Notes: generated by a model not told the origin, from the letters alone. A stretch of DNA of 64,000 bases from Oscillospiraceae bacterium (GCA_009776305.1 WRLY01000002.1:1-64000), one strand, 5' to 3'; shown: positions 1 to 9,650, counted from the stretch's first letter. Numbers and translations: made by a program.

Positions 1-374
1 AATCTGATTTGTGCGGTACTGCCCCTTGGAACGCTCACGTTGTCTGCACGGATTGCCGTAGGTGCGTTTCTGACTGTTAAGGTTACATCTCTTGAAACGC
101 CGCCAACAGTAGCCCTGATTGTCGCCGTTCCCTCTTTAAGCGCGGAAATCCTGCCCGAGCTGTTTACCGTAGCGACCGAAGTGTCGCTTGAACGCCAAGA
201 AATTGTGCCTGTGGAGTTGGTTCTTGTCGCGATCGTGAATGTTTCCCCAACACCCAAAGATAAAGACGATACGTTGAGTTGCAAGGTGGTTGAGGATTCC
301 GCCGCCGTAGCGGGGAAGATGAACATCGTCGCCGCGAGCGAAAGCACCAGAAGTAAGCTTAGAATCTTTTTCAT
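1..374 (-). CDS. Secreted Ig-like (BIG2) domain protein, N-terminal part
   Basis: Only the first 124 codons lie in the window; the gene runs off the left edge. It opens with a signal peptide: two lysines, a Leu/Ala-rich core, and a likely cleavage after the Ala-Thr-Ala near residue 24. A bacterial Ig-like group 2 domain follows, with the hallmark order Leu-x-Val-Gly-Glu-Thr, then Trp-Arg-Ser-Ser-Asp-Thr-Ser-Val-Ala-Thr-Val, then Gly-x-Ala-Thr-Ile (about residues 31-100), and a second domain seems to begin at the edge. Such domains form extracellular adhesion or cell-wall proteins. The ATG is preceded by AAGGAGAAAAATTC, which fixes the start. The full function cannot be read from this part. 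Confidence 0.8.
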   Translation of the reverse strand, partial: MKKILSLLLVLSLAATMFIFPATAAESSTTLQLNVSSLSLGVGETFTIATRTNSTGTISWRSSDTSVATVNSSGRISALKEGTATIRATVGGVSRDVTLTVRNAPTAIRADNVSVPRGSTAQIR

Positions 375-465
375 GAATTTTTCTCCTTACATTTTAAAAA
401 TAACAAAATTTCCAAAATTTGAACATGCTATAATTTTACCATATTTGTGCAATATTTACTATAGA

Positions 466-485
466 ATATATATATATATATATAT
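466..485. repeat. (AT)10 dinucleotide run
   Basis: Twenty bases of uninterrupted alternating A and T lie in the spacer between the BIG2 gene and rsgA. This is a simple-sequence tract with no evidence of function beyond easily melted DNA. Confidence 0.8.
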
Positions 486-542
486 GTCGGAGCGTTTTTA
501 TTTAATTTGCACAAAGGTTGGGTTCAAAACGGTTACGCAACG

Positions 543-577
543 AAAAAAGCGGGGTTTGACGCAATGCGCTCCCCGCT
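543..577 (-). terminator. Terminator after rsgA
   Basis: Read on the minus strand, AGCGGGG pairs with CCCCGCT across a 16-nt loop and is followed by a run of T. It lies 13 nt beyond the rsgA stop and closes the housekeeping run. Confidence 0.65.
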
Positions 578-589
578 CAATCTTTTATT

Positions 590-1504
590 TTATTTAAAAT
601 TTCGTTCTTCTCTCCACGCTTCCTCAAAAATCTTAACGTAACTCTCGAATCTGCTCACGGTAATTTCGCCGCGCTCTTTTGCCGCAATTACCCCGCAACC
701 CTCTTCCTTTATGTGTCGGCAACCCGCGAACTTACATTTATCAAGAAAAGGAACAAATTCCCTGAAACACAGCGCAACGTTCGCGGCGGCGAGCTTACCG
801 TATTTTGCCGCCTCAACGGTGGAAAAGCCGGGCGTGTCGGCGATATAGGACTTTTCGCTTGGAGCGGACTTTTCGTTTGGAGCGCAAAGTCCGTAAAGCT
901 CAACCTGTCTTGTCGTGTGCCGTCCGCGTCCGAGCTTTTTGCTGATTTCGGCGGTTTCAAGTCCGAGTTCGGGGAACAGGCTGTTCAGCGTACTGGATTT
1001 TCCAACGCCTGTATTGCCGATAAAAGCGCTGGTTTTGCCGCCGAGGAGCAAATATTCTCGCAATCGTTCAATTCCCGCGCCGCTCTCATTGCTCACGGAA
1101 AAAACCGTGAATCCCGCTTTTTCATAAATCCCTTTTAATTCATCCTGTTTTTTATCGGTTTTTGTGAAAAGCGGAACAGGCTCAATTTCCTTGCTCTCAA
1201 AAATAGCAATCAGCTTGTCAAGAATCAGAAGATTTGGATTTGGCTCGGTGGTAGAAACCACAATCACCGCTGCGTCAAGGTTGGAAAGGGGAGGGCGGAC
1301 GATATGATTTTTACGCGGGAGAACATTTGTAATCACGGATGCACCGTCTTTTATTTCAACCGTGACATGATCACCCGCCGAGGGGCTGATGTTCTGCAAC
1401 CTGAACAGCCCCCGCGCCGCGCAGAGTAAAATTCCGCTGTCCGGAACTTCAACGTGGAAGAAACCTCCGACAGATTTTATAACTTTTCCGGTTAAATTTT
1501 GCAA
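590..1504 (-). CDS. rsgA: Ribosome small subunit-dependent GTPase RsgA
   Basis: RsgA is a late-acting GTPase that checks maturation of the 30S subunit. The 304-residue product has the family layout: an N-terminal OB fold (about 1-70), a circularly permuted GTPase domain, and a C-terminal zinc knuckle. The G4-like motif TKTD (about 113) comes before the P-loop GNTGVGKSS (about 163) and the DTPG of G3 (about 224). The Zn motif is CKFAGCRH with a downstream Cys (about 257-270). G4 reads TKTD rather than the usual NKxD. The start is TTG, 13 nt after the prkC stop. The prpC-prkC-rsgA order is the conserved Firmicutes arrangement and supports the call. Confidence 0.95.
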   Translation of the reverse strand: MQNLTGKVIKSVGGFFHVEVPDSGILLCAARGLFRLQNISPSAGDHVTVEIKDGASVITNVLPRKNHIVRPPLSNLDAAVIVVSTTEPNPNLLILDKLIAIFESKEIEPVPLFTKTDKKQDELKGIYEKAGFTVFSVSNESGAGIERLREYLLLGGKTSAFIGNTGVGKSSTLNSLFPELGLETAEISKKLGRGRHTTRQVELYGLCAPNEKSAPSEKSYIADTPGFSTVEAAKYGKLAAANVALCFREFVPFLDKCKFAGCRHIKEEGCGVIAAKERGEITVSRFESYVKIFEEAWREERNFK

Positions 1505-1517
1505 TCAATAACCCTCA

Positions 1518-3677
1518 TCAATAATTATCAAAATAATTTTCATCGTTATAAGCTTCGCTGTAACCGGGGTATTCGGGGTCGGGCGGGGGAGTGGTTGTGG
1601 TCGGAGCGTCGGGTGTACTGAGGTAAGTGAATATCCCGCCGTTGAATTGAATCTGGGTTTTGGTGGGTTCAGCCCCGGTGAAATTGAATTCCCACTCGCA
1701 GAACAGTCCGCTTTTTCCGGTTTCCAAAGAAGTAATATTAATTGCGTATCTATGCACTCCCGCACCCTCTACGTCCCAGCGAATTTCCTTGTTAAGTCCC
1801 ATGTTCTGGGTTCTCGTAAGGTCTTCCTGCAATACGCCGTCTATATAATACTCAAAACGATAATCTCCTGTAATCGCGGGATTGGTTAGGGTGTGCGATA
1901 TTTCACCGCTCTTGTTGGGACGTGGTCCGGTGCTTACCCAAGCCTCAACATCGCTGAATTTATCGACGCTTACTAAGGGCAGGGGATTCTGCCTTATTAC
2001 CGTGCCGACGGCTACGGTATCGCTGTATTCCTCATAGACAACAAGATTAACGTCGTACATTTTTGCATGTTCTTCGGCGTTTTGTAAACTTAGATTTATA
2101 ATATTGGGTACATTTGTTTTTTCTGTATCAAGGCTTCCGAAACTAACCCAAACGGTTACAACGGTATCCATTTGGATTCTTTCGCCTGCGGGTGGGGTGG
2201 TTCGTATTACAAAATCGGCAGGAACAGACATACTTTCCTCACGTTTGATTTGCGGGTCGGGCAATCCCTGCCGTTTAATTCTCTCGGTAGCCTCATTTAT
2301 ATGAAGCCCCTCATAATTATTTAGCTCAACAAGTCTCGGACCTATACTTACCTTTATTTCAATCTGCTGAGAGGTTCTTATTTCCCTCCCGGGGTCGGCG
2401 CTTTGCCAAATGATTTGTCCTCTTTCAAACTCGGAGGAATATTCCTGTTCAGCTACAAGTGTCAGGTCGGGGTATTCACTCAGCACTTCATCAAAATCCC
2501 TGCCTACAAGCTGCGGCATTTGGATTTGTCTTCCCCCGTGAGCCGGGTCTACTATGGTATTGGTGACGATTTGGAAAATAAGCCACGCCGCCATTATTAC
2601 GAAAACCGAAGCCGTAGCGAACAGTATTGACAAAAGGGGAGAGCGGCGCTCTACCACTTCGTCATAAAAATCATCATCATCGTCGTCATAAAAACTGCTC
2701 TGTACCGGCGGTACGTTTTTAGCGGGAATGACTTCGTTTTTGCCATTCCTTTTTTCAGCGACAGAAGCCGAAGCCGCCTGCGCCTTGTCAAAGTATTTGG
2801 TGTTTTGGTCTGCCCCGAAATACTTATATTCAAAAACTATGCTCGGATTTTTCTTAAACTCGTCTATATCGTTTATCATTTCCCCCGCCGTCTGATAACG
2901 CTTTGCGGGTTCTTTCTGCATAGCCTTTAAGGTTATTTCTTCCAAGCCGTCGGGAATCGAGGCGTTTATTTCCTTTGGCTTTTTTGGTTGGGTCTGCATG
3001 TGCAAAAGAGCTATTGATACAGGATTATCACCGTCGAAAGGTTTCTTGCCGGTAAGCATTTCAAACAGCATTACTCCGACAGAATAAATATCGCTCTTTT
3101 CATCAGTAGCTTCCCCCCGCGCCTGTTCGGGGCTTATGTAATGCACTGAGCCTATTGCTTTTTCCGAGATTGTCTTGTCGGTTTCACGGTTAAAACGTGC
3201 AATGCCGAAATCCATCACCTTTATAGCGCCGTCGGAGAGGAGCATTACGTTCTGTGATTTTATGTCGCGGTGAACTATTCCTCTGTCGTGGGCATGCTGA
3301 AGCGCACGCAGAATCTGCGTGATGAAATGGAGCGCGTCGCGCCACTTCAAAATACCCTGACGCTCAATATACTCAGTCAAGGTTATGCCGTCGATATACT
3401 CCATGACTATGAACTGCACCTTATCGCTGAAACCTACGTCGAAAATCTTCACGATATTAGGGTGGGAGAGCAGGGCGATTGCCTTGCTTTCGTTTCTGAA
3501 ACGGCGCAGGAAATCCTCATTTTCGGCAAGTTCGTTCTTGAGAATCTTGACGGCGACGATTTTACCTTCGACCATATCACGCGCCTTGTATATGTCAGCC
3601 ATACCGCCGACGCCAATCAGCTCAAGAAGCTCGTATCTCCCGTCAAGTCTTTTTCCGATATTGTTATCCATACACAT
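1518..3677 (-). CDS. prkC: PASTA-domain Ser/Thr protein kinase (PrkC/Stk type)
   Basis: Membrane sensor kinase that phosphorylates cytosolic targets in response to cell-wall fragments or lipid II. The kinase domain (about 14-275) shows the glycine loop GVGGMADIY, the lysine motif VAVKILK, the catalytic HRDIKSQN and DFGIA. A juxtamembrane linker with a run of Asp, one transmembrane helix (about 350-373) and three extracellular PASTA repeats (about 385-590) follow, then a roughly 110-residue beta-rich tail rich in Thr/Pro. The product has 719 residues. Two starts are possible, ATG at 3677 or ATG at 3671; the AAAGGA site fits either. The phosphatase gene lies just upstream, as is usual. Confidence 0.95.
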   Translation of the reverse strand: MCMDNNIGKRLDGRYELLELIGVGGMADIYKARDMVEGKIVAVKILKNELAENEDFLRRFRNESKAIALLSHPNIVKIFDVGFSDKVQFIVMEYIDGITLTEYIERQGILKWRDALHFITQILRALQHAHDRGIVHRDIKSQNVMLLSDGAIKVMDFGIARFNRETDKTISEKAIGSVHYISPEQARGEATDEKSDIYSVGVMLFEMLTGKKPFDGDNPVSIALLHMQTQPKKPKEINASIPDGLEEITLKAMQKEPAKRYQTAGEMINDIDEFKKNPSIVFEYKYFGADQNTKYFDKAQAASASVAEKRNGKNEVIPAKNVPPVQSSFYDDDDDDFYDEVVERRSPLLSILFATASVFVIMAAWLIFQIVTNTIVDPAHGGRQIQMPQLVGRDFDEVLSEYPDLTLVAEQEYSSEFERGQIIWQSADPGREIRTSQQIEIKVSIGPRLVELNNYEGLHINEATERIKRQGLPDPQIKREESMSVPADFVIRTTPPAGERIQMDTVVTVWVSFGSLDTEKTNVPNIINLSLQNAEEHAKMYDVNLVVYEEYSDTVAVGTVIRQNPLPLVSVDKFSDVEAWVSTGPRPNKSGEISHTLTNPAITGDYRFEYYIDGVLQEDLTRTQNMGLNKEIRWDVEGAGVHRYAINITSLETGKSGLFCEWEFNFTGAEPTKTQIQFNGGIFTYLSTPDAPTTTTPPPDPEYPGYSEAYNDENYFDNY

Positions 3678-3744
3678 TCATTCCTTTAAAATTTATGCGG
3701 TATTCCGCTTTGTTTCATAACGGCGTTTGACGTATGCCTTGATT

Positions 3745-4521
3745 TTACTTCACTGAAATCACCGCCACCGTAATATTATCCCGTCCGCCTTTTTTCAGCG
3801 CGTAATCAACAAGTTTGTCACAAATCTTATGAACTGGGTTGTTGATAATGATTTCGGCTATGCTGACGTCTTCGCCGTAGGCGTGAAGTCCGTCCGAGCA
3901 GAGCATTAAAATCGAGTCTTCATGCAAATCTATTTCAAAATAGTCGGGGGTTAGAAGCGACTCCGCGCCGACCGCACGGGTAAGGCAGTTGCGCTTTGGG
4001 TGAGTTTTGCTCTCCTCTTCGGTAATCTGCCCGTCCTCAATCAATTTATTTATGTAAGAGTGGTCTTTGGTAATCTGCTGTATGCTGTAGGACGCGGATT
4101 TTGCGGACTTGCCATCCCCGCCGCCACCGAAAATATGATAAACCCTGCTGTCGCCTACATTTATGATATACGCACGCAGTTTGTACACAATGACGCTGAC
4201 GCAGGTTGTTCCCATTCCGAGCATACCGTGGTCGTATTCGGCTAAATCGAACACAAGGTTATTCGCCGCCGTTACAGCCGTAATTAAAAGATTACGAATA
4301 GAATTACGGTTAAGGTCGGGGCGGAATCCGCGCTTAATACGCTCCGAAATAAAGTTTACGGTAGTTTCACTGGCAAAACTGCCGGCATTTTCCCCGCCCA
4401 TTCCGTCGCAAAGCACAACAACAGCGGCGCCTTCATAATCCTCATTAAGAATAGACGCCCAAACCCTGTCTTGGTTTTCGGTTCTTTTTTTACCAATATC
4501 CGATTTTGAGAATACTTTCAT
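3745..4521 (-). CDS. prpC: PP2C-family Ser/Thr phosphatase
   Basis: Metal-dependent phosphatase that reverses the action of the neighbouring PASTA kinase. The 258-residue product has the PP2C signature: CDGMGGENAG (about 38-47), GMGTT (about 101), NVGDSRVY (about 121), LTRAVG, LCSDGLHAY (about 207) and GGRDNITVAVI at the C-terminus. These supply the Asp residues that bind two Mn/Mg ions. There is no membrane segment, so it is cytosolic. It is separated from prkC by 67 nt and is presumably co-transcribed with it. Confidence 0.95.
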   Translation of the reverse strand: MKVFSKSDIGKKRTENQDRVWASILNEDYEGAAVVVLCDGMGGENAGSFASETTVNFISERIKRGFRPDLNRNSIRNLLITAVTAANNLVFDLAEYDHGMLGMGTTCVSVIVYKLRAYIINVGDSRVYHIFGGGGDGKSAKSASYSIQQITKDHSYINKLIEDGQITEEESKTHPKRNCLTRAVGAESLLTPDYFEIDLHEDSILMLCSDGLHAYGEDVSIAEIIINNPVHKICDKLVDYALKKGGRDNITVAVISVK

Positions 4522-4601
4522 AAGTCCCCACTAATACCATTATACTATATTTTTTTGATAATACAAGGAAAAATTGTTTACAAAATATTTAGTTAGTTTT
4601 A

Positions 4602-5654
4602 CTAATTATCGCTCCTGAGCTGCCCGCAAGCCGCGCTTATATCCGTGCCTAAAGTTCTGCGAACCGTAGCATTAACACCGTTTCGGGTCAGCCATGTGTG
4701 AAAAGCCTTTATTCTTGAGGTTTCGGGTGATTTTGCGGGAGAATATATGCCGTTTTTGCATACATTATTCACAGGAATAAGATTTACATGGGCGCTTAAC
4801 GGCTTTACTAACGCCGCGAGTTTTTCGGCGGCTTTTTCATCGTCGTTTAAATCCTTTATAAGCGCGTACTCAAAGCTTATGCGTCTGCCGGTTTTTTCAT
4901 AATAATTCCTGCAGGCGGACATGAGAGTTTCTATATTAAAAGTGAAGTTTACCGGCATTATTTTATTTCTGGTTTCATTATCCGCCGCGTGAAGCGAAAC
5001 CGAAAGGGTTAAGCCGAGCCTCAATTCCGCCAGTGCGTCTATTTTATCTGCAAGCCCGCAGGTAGAAAGGGAAACATGCCTTAAACTCATATTCCTGCCA
5101 TTTTTATCAGAGAGCAGTTCAAGGAATCTGATTACATTATCGAAGTTGTCAAGCGGCTCTCCTATGCCCATTAAAACAAGGTTTCCGACAGAAACATCGC
5201 CTGATGCGGACTTTCCGCTGTCCCGCTCGGTTTCGTAAAGCTGTAAAAGCATTTCGGACGGCGTAAGGTCTCTAATAAAACCATTTGCACCTGAAGCGCA
5301 GAAAGCGCAGTTCATTTTACAACCCGCTTGTGTGGAAACGCAAAGGCTGTTAGCGTGGCGGTAGCGCATTAAAACAGTTTCAATTGTTTCACCGTCTTCC
5401 ATCTCATATAGATATTTTACAGTATAATCATACTCAGATACAAGCTTTTTTCTTATAATTAGTGGTTTTATACAAAAATAATTTGTCAAAAATTGTCGTA
5501 ATTGTTCAGATATATTCGACATTTCCGAAAAATCTGTTATTTTTTTTACATGCAACCAGTCAAAAATTTGCTTTGCGCGGAATTTTTCCTCGCCTACGGC
5601 TGTGATTTGACTTTGCAGTTCCTCAAAGGAAAGAGAGAGAATGTCTTTTTTCAA
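4602..5654 (-). CDS. rlmN: 23S rRNA (adenine-2503-C2) methyltransferase RlmN
   Basis: Radical-SAM enzyme that methylates C2 of A2503 in 23S rRNA, and A37 in some tRNAs. The radical-SAM cysteines are in CKMNCAFC (about 113-120). GIGEPLDN (about 161) and SVSLHAAD (about 216) are family motifs. The catalytic Cys pair is expected at about C118 and at the C-terminal TDISAACGQ. Length (350) is normal. The start codon at 5654 is 70 nt downstream of the rsmB stop. Confidence 0.95.
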   Translation of the reverse strand: MKKDILSLSFEELQSQITAVGEEKFRAKQIFDWLHVKKITDFSEMSNISEQLRQFLTNYFCIKPLIIRKKLVSEYDYTVKYLYEMEDGETIETVLMRYRHANSLCVSTQAGCKMNCAFCASGANGFIRDLTPSEMLLQLYETERDSGKSASGDVSVGNLVLMGIGEPLDNFDNVIRFLELLSDKNGRNMSLRHVSLSTCGLADKIDALAELRLGLTLSVSLHAADNETRNKIMPVNFTFNIETLMSACRNYYEKTGRRISFEYALIKDLNDDEKAAEKLAALVKPLSAHVNLIPVNNVCKNGIYSPAKSPETSRIKAFHTWLTRNGVNATVRRTLGTDISAACGQLRSDN

Positions 5655-5724
5655 ATTATTACCTATATTCCGATTAAGTTTTTTAGTAAAATTTTAACTA
5701 AGCTTTTAAATATAGAAACTTAGA

Positions 5725-7059
5725 TTACATTGGTATTCCGTCAGGTTTTCTTCTGAATATTGCTATAAAAAAACCGTCGCCGCCCGTTACATGCGGAAAC
5801 ATATTATATCTTGAATCGTCGCTTAATCCCGCTACTCCGACAGGAACTATGTACGGTGAGAATTCGGGATGCTCTTTTTGAAAAGCATCGGCTACCGCCT
5901 CGTTTTCATCGGGATTTAATGTACAGGTTGAATAAATTAAAGTACCGTTGGGTTTTACATAGGAGGAAGCGGCGGAAAGAATCTTTCTCTGGATTTCGGC
6001 GAGTCCTTCAAAGATTTCAAAAGACTTATATTTAATTTCAGGCTTGCGGCGGATTACCCCCAGCCCTGAGCATGGAACATCGCATAAAACCGTATCCGCA
6101 GGCGGAAATTCGGGGTTTATAACCGACGCATCGTTTTCCATTACATTTATAACGTCAAGACCTAATCTTTTGGCGCCGCTTTCTATCAGCGCTAATCTTC
6201 CCCCGTACAGGTCGCAGGAAATTACCCTGCCTCGGTTGTTCATTATTTGCGCCATTGTAAAGCTTTTGCCTCCCGGCGCGGCACAAAGGTCTATGACCGT
6301 CTGGTTAAAACCCGGATGGGCTAATTTACAGCAAAGCTGTGAGGAAATATCCTGAACATGGAACATGCCTTTACGGTAAGCGTCGGAAAGTTCTATGCTG
6401 TTTGCGTCGCCCGAATTAAAACGCTCTAATAAAAGGCAGTCGTCAATAATTTCACTTTTCTTCACCTCAAAACTTTCCTTTGACAGTGCCGCCGCTACTT
6501 CATCTGTTTGAAATTTTAAGGTGTTGACCCTAAGATAAATAGGCGGTCGCCCGAAACTGCCTTTTAGTATTTCAAGGGTAGTTTCCTCCCCGTAAGCCGC
6601 CGACCATTTTTTTATCAGCCGCTTAGGGCAGGAATATTCAATTGAAAGCTTGGCGTATCCTTCAAGGTTTTTTGTGTCAATAACCTTGCCATCGCGGATA
6701 AAATTACGCAGAATAGCGTTGACAAAACCTTTAGCGCTGTGTTCGGCAAGTTCAGCGCACTCATTGACGGCGGCGTTTTCAGTAACATTCATGTAAAGAA
6801 GCTGATAAAACCCCATTCGCAGAATTTGCACAGTTTCGCATGAAAGCTCATCAAATTCAATTTCCGAATACTCGCGAATCAGGTAATCCAACGTCATCTT
6901 TCGCTCAAGTACGCCGTAAAACAGCGCGGCGGAAAACCCTTTGTCACGGGCGTTAAGCTTGTCCCGAGAAAAGGTGTTGTCTAAAATTATATTAGAATAA
7001 GCCCCGCTTTGTTCCATGCGGGTTAAAAGTTCCAGCACTGTTTTTCTTGATTGTGTCAT
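5725..7059 (-). CDS. rsmB: 16S rRNA (cytosine-967-C5) methyltransferase RsmB
   Basis: Forms m5C967 in 16S rRNA. The product (444 residues) has an N-terminal NusB-like RNA-binding domain (about 1-140) and a C-terminal Rossmann methyltransferase. Motifs seen are DLCAAPGGK (SAM binding, about 255), CDVPCSGLGV (about 320, the PC catalytic-release motif) and IYSTCTLNPDENE (about 373, with the nucleophilic Cys). It starts 5 nt after the stop of the membrane peptidase gene, so the two are probably co-transcribed. Confidence 0.95.
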   Translation of the reverse strand: MTQSRKTVLELLTRMEQSGAYSNIILDNTFSRDKLNARDKGFSAALFYGVLERKMTLDYLIREYSEIEFDELSCETVQILRMGFYQLLYMNVTENAAVNECAELAEHSAKGFVNAILRNFIRDGKVIDTKNLEGYAKLSIEYSCPKRLIKKWSAAYGEETTLEILKGSFGRPPIYLRVNTLKFQTDEVAAALSKESFEVKKSEIIDDCLLLERFNSGDANSIELSDAYRKGMFHVQDISSQLCCKLAHPGFNQTVIDLCAAPGGKSFTMAQIMNNRGRVISCDLYGGRLALIESGAKRLGLDVINVMENDASVINPEFPPADTVLCDVPCSGLGVIRRKPEIKYKSFEIFEGLAEIQRKILSAASSYVKPNGTLIYSTCTLNPDENEAVADAFQKEHPEFSPYIVPVGVAGLSDDSRYNMFPHVTGGDGFFIAIFRRKPDGIPM

Positions 7060-7064
7060 GTTGG

Positions 7065-7766
7065 TTACCTTCTTCTGTTCGCAATAGACAGGATTCGTAT
7101 AAGCTGGGTAATAGACACTAAAAGCGCCGCAACGTAGGTCATGGCGGCAGCTGTTAAGGTCTTCCGAGCGCCGACCTGTTCATTTTTATCGAGAATATCA
7201 TGCGCTGAAATAGTCTGCATAGCGCGGCTTGAGGCGTTGAACTCCACAGGAAGGGTAATGAGCTGAAAAACAGCCGACAGCGCAAAAAATATGATTCCTA
7301 CGTTTATCATACCGGGCAAAAACATGAACATTCCGATTATAACTAAAAACATCCAAGTTCTGTTTGCGATATTAAGGACGGGAACCAACGATGAACGGAT
7401 TTTCACGGGGATATAATTTTTCGCATGTTGAATAGCGTGTCCGCACTCATGGGCGGCAACACCTATTGCACTGACCGAAGTACTGTTATAAACGCTTTCA
7501 GAAAGGGCTACGACGTTTTTACGGGGGTCGTAATGGTCGGTCAGCTTTCCGCGGGTGGGTATGACCGAAACATTATGCAGTCCGTTGTCGTCAAGGATTT
7601 GCCGTGCTATAATATGCGCGGGCATACCCTTGGCAGACCTTATTTTTTCATACTTTGTGAAAGTAGTTTTGACGTTAGCGGAACAAATTCCGGCGAAAAT
7701 GATGGCTACAAGCATAGCCATAGTAGCCGCCCAGTAATCGTTAAGCAAATAATCTAAAAATTCCAT
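7065..7766 (-). CDS. Membrane zinc metallopeptidase, YugP family
   Basis: Membrane protein of 233 residues in the YugP/DUF2268-like zinc peptidase group. It has an N-terminal transmembrane helix (about 10-30), the zinc motif HECGHAIQH (HExxH type, about 105-113) and further hydrophobic helices (about 125-180 and 205-225). An additional acidic ligand is probably the Glu in PVEFNASS (about 174). Its substrates are unknown. It lies between the rsmB and zinc-ribbon genes, the usual setting in Firmicutes. Confidence 0.88.
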   Translation of the reverse strand: MEFLDYLLNDYWAATMAMLVAIIFAGICSANVKTTFTKYEKIRSAKGMPAHIIARQILDDNGLHNVSVIPTRGKLTDHYDPRKNVVALSESVYNSTSVSAIGVAAHECGHAIQHAKNYIPVKIRSSLVPVLNIANRTWMFLVIIGMFMFLPGMINVGIIFFALSAVFQLITLPVEFNASSRAMQTISAHDILDKNEQVGARKTLTAAAMTYVAALLVSITQLIRILSIANRRR

Positions 7767-7785
7767 TTAGTAAAATCCTTTCTCT

Positions 7786-8121
7786 TTATTTTCCTGCCGT
7801 ATAGCTGTAACCGCATTGAAGACAGGTAATTTGAATTTTATTAGCGCCTATGTTCCCCGCCGCAAGCCCTATGGGACGTCTAAGCACGGCTCTGCCGACT
7901 GCGGCTTTACCTACGCCAAATCCCTTTTTGTTGGAAGAAAGGTTTGCAGAGCCGCATTTGGGGCATCTTGGGGTATCGTCTTGCAACGGCTGTTGTACAG
8001 GTTGCATGGGTGGAACGGGTTGGGGTTGTGCGGGGCTACTTGACGCGAGGTTATAACCACACTCGGGGCAGAATTTCATTCCTTCGCACCCTTTCCCGCA
8101 CTCGGGACAGAATTTAAACAT
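7786..8121 (-). CDS. Zinc-ribbon protein of unknown function
   Basis: Small protein of 111 residues with three CxxC-type zinc knuckles: CPECGKGC and CPECG near the N-terminus, then CPKCG (about 52) paired with CLQCG near the C-terminus. A Pro/Gln-rich linker (about 28-48) joins them. I chose the ATG at 8121 (MFKFCPECG) because the upstream ATG at 8133 directly abuts the AAAGGA site. A glycine-rich, weakly hydrophobic stretch lies between the last two knuckles. No specific role can be assigned. Confidence 0.75.
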   Translation of the reverse strand: MFKFCPECGKGCEGMKFCPECGYNLASSSPAQPQPVPPMQPVQQPLQDDTPRCPKCGSANLSSNKKGFGVGKAAVGRAVLRRPIGLAAGNIGANKIQITCLQCGYSYTAGK

Positions 8122-8193
8122 AATTGTTACCATTCCTTTACATTTGTATATTTTTTTAAATACAATCTTTTTGAAGATTGAAAACCATTCGGG

Positions 8194-9096
8194 TTATCGA
8201 ATAGGTAAAATTTCCCTTTGACCGCGCAAAAACTCCTCCGCGCTCATTCTTTTTTTGCCCTCAGGCTGTATTTCCAAAAGCCGTAAAGTTTTTTTATCGC
8301 CGCAAATAATTTCTAAATTTCCCTTTTCCATACCGGAATCTACGATTTTTGAGGAAAATACTTTGAGCCTCTTATCACCGTAAAAAACAAACGCCTCTCC
8401 CGATAATCCCCTTATAAAGTTATAAATTTCCTCTGAGGTTTTGCTACAGTCGATTTTTTTCATTTCCTTGGTAATAAGCGGCGCGTAGGTGGCGTCAGAA
8501 TTATTTTGCGCTGTTTTGCGGTTTATATAATCCTGCGGGTTTTGGGCGAACCTGACTATAAGCCGCGCCCCTATTTCTTTCAGCCTGTCGTGAAGCTTGG
8601 CGGAGGTCATTTCCTCGCCTATTTCGCAGGACTCCCAAAGCAACATATCACCCGTGTCAATTCCCTCTGCCATCTGCTGAATGGTCACTCCTGTTTGCTT
8701 ATCTCCGCTCATGATACAAAAGTTAATCGGTGAAGCTCCCCGCCAACGGGGCAACAGCGACGCATGGATATTCACGCAGCCGAATCGCGGGGTTTCAAGG
8801 ACTTCACACGGTAAAATCTGCCCGTAAGCCGCGACGATTATAACATCGGGTGCTGATTCTTTTATAAGGTTAAGGCTTTTTTCACCGTCTTCGCCTTTAC
8901 GAAGACTAAGGGGTTGAAAAACCTCTAAGTTTTTACTCAGCGCGTATTCCTTTACAGGGGAAAAGCTTATTTTCTGTCCTCTGCCGCGCGGCTTGTCCGG
9001 CTGGGTAAAAACCGCGAGAACTTCATGTCCGGCATTTACAAGCCCGTCAAGAGCGGGCACGGCAAATTCGGGCGTACCCATAAATATAATTTTCAA
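8194..9096 (-). CDS. fmt: Methionyl-tRNA formyltransferase
   Basis: Transfers a formyl group from 10-formyl-THF to Met-tRNA for initiation. The N-terminal formyltransferase domain shows FMGTPEFAVP, NIHASLLPRWRGASPI (catalytic Asn/His) and GVTIQQMAEGIDTGD (catalytic Asp). The C-terminal beta-barrel domain (about 205-300) binds tRNA. Length (300) is slightly short but complete. It pairs with the adjacent def gene, whose product removes the formyl group. Confidence 0.97.
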   Translation of the reverse strand: MKIIFMGTPEFAVPALDGLVNAGHEVLAVFTQPDKPRGRGQKISFSPVKEYALSKNLEVFQPLSLRKGEDGEKSLNLIKESAPDVIIVAAYGQILPCEVLETPRFGCVNIHASLLPRWRGASPINFCIMSGDKQTGVTIQQMAEGIDTGDMLLWESCEIGEEMTSAKLHDRLKEIGARLIVRFAQNPQDYINRKTAQNNSDATYAPLITKEMKKIDCSKTSEEIYNFIRGLSGEAFVFYGDKRLKVFSSKIVDSGMEKGNLEIICGDKKTLRLLEIQPEGKKRMSAEEFLRGQREILPIR

Positions 9097-9125
9097 TTTT
9101 TTATACCTTTTTATTTTTTTAATTT

Positions 9126-9650
9126 TTAACGTTTTTTTCTGCCTTTTTTTATGCCGATTCGTTTGTTTCTTTGTTCAAATTCCTCGTCTGTAGGCTCTCT
9201 GTCAAGCATTTCAACCGCTATGTCGTTGAACATTATTCCGTCAAGGTGGTCTAATTCATGGCATAAAACGATTGCCAAAAGCTCGGTACCCTCATGGGTT
9301 TGGGGCTTGCCGTAACGGTTCAGGGATTTGACCTTGACATAAGCGGGGCGCTCAACATAACCCCATTTTCCGGAAAAAGAAAGGCAACCCTCCAATTCGC
9401 ACTGCTTGCCCTTTTTCTGGACAATCTCCGGGTTTATAAGTTCAATCACTTCGCCTTCTCCTAAATCTATAACTATCGCCCTTCTTAGAATCCCCACCTG
9501 AACGGCGGCAATTCCGACGCCGTTTTCAGAGGTCAGCGTTTGGTGCATGTCGTCAAGCAATACCCATAATTTATCGTCAAAAGAGGTAATTTCCCTTGAT
9601 TTTTTGAAAAGTGTTTCGTCAGGCAAATTCAAAATGTTTCGTAAAGCCAA
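9126..9650 (-). CDS. def: Peptide deformylase
   Basis: Metalloprotease that removes N-formyl groups from nascent chains. The three active-site motifs are present: motif 1 as GVGIAAVQVG (about 46), motif 2 as EGCLS (about 90, metal Cys) and motif 3 as HELDHLDG (about 131, metal His pair and catalytic Glu). Motif 1 has Val where most enzymes have Pro (AAPQ). The start is TTG, set by the site AAGGAGACCTAATT. The C-terminal tail is lysine/arginine-rich. Length (174) is normal. Confidence 0.95.
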   Translation of the reverse strand: MALRNILNLPDETLFKKSREITSFDDKLWVLLDDMHQTLTSENGVGIAAVQVGILRRAIVIDLGEGEVIELINPEIVQKKGKQCELEGCLSFSGKWGYVERPAYVKVKSLNRYGKPQTHEGTELLAIVLCHELDHLDGIMFNDIAVEMLDREPTDEEFEQRNKRIGIKKGRKKR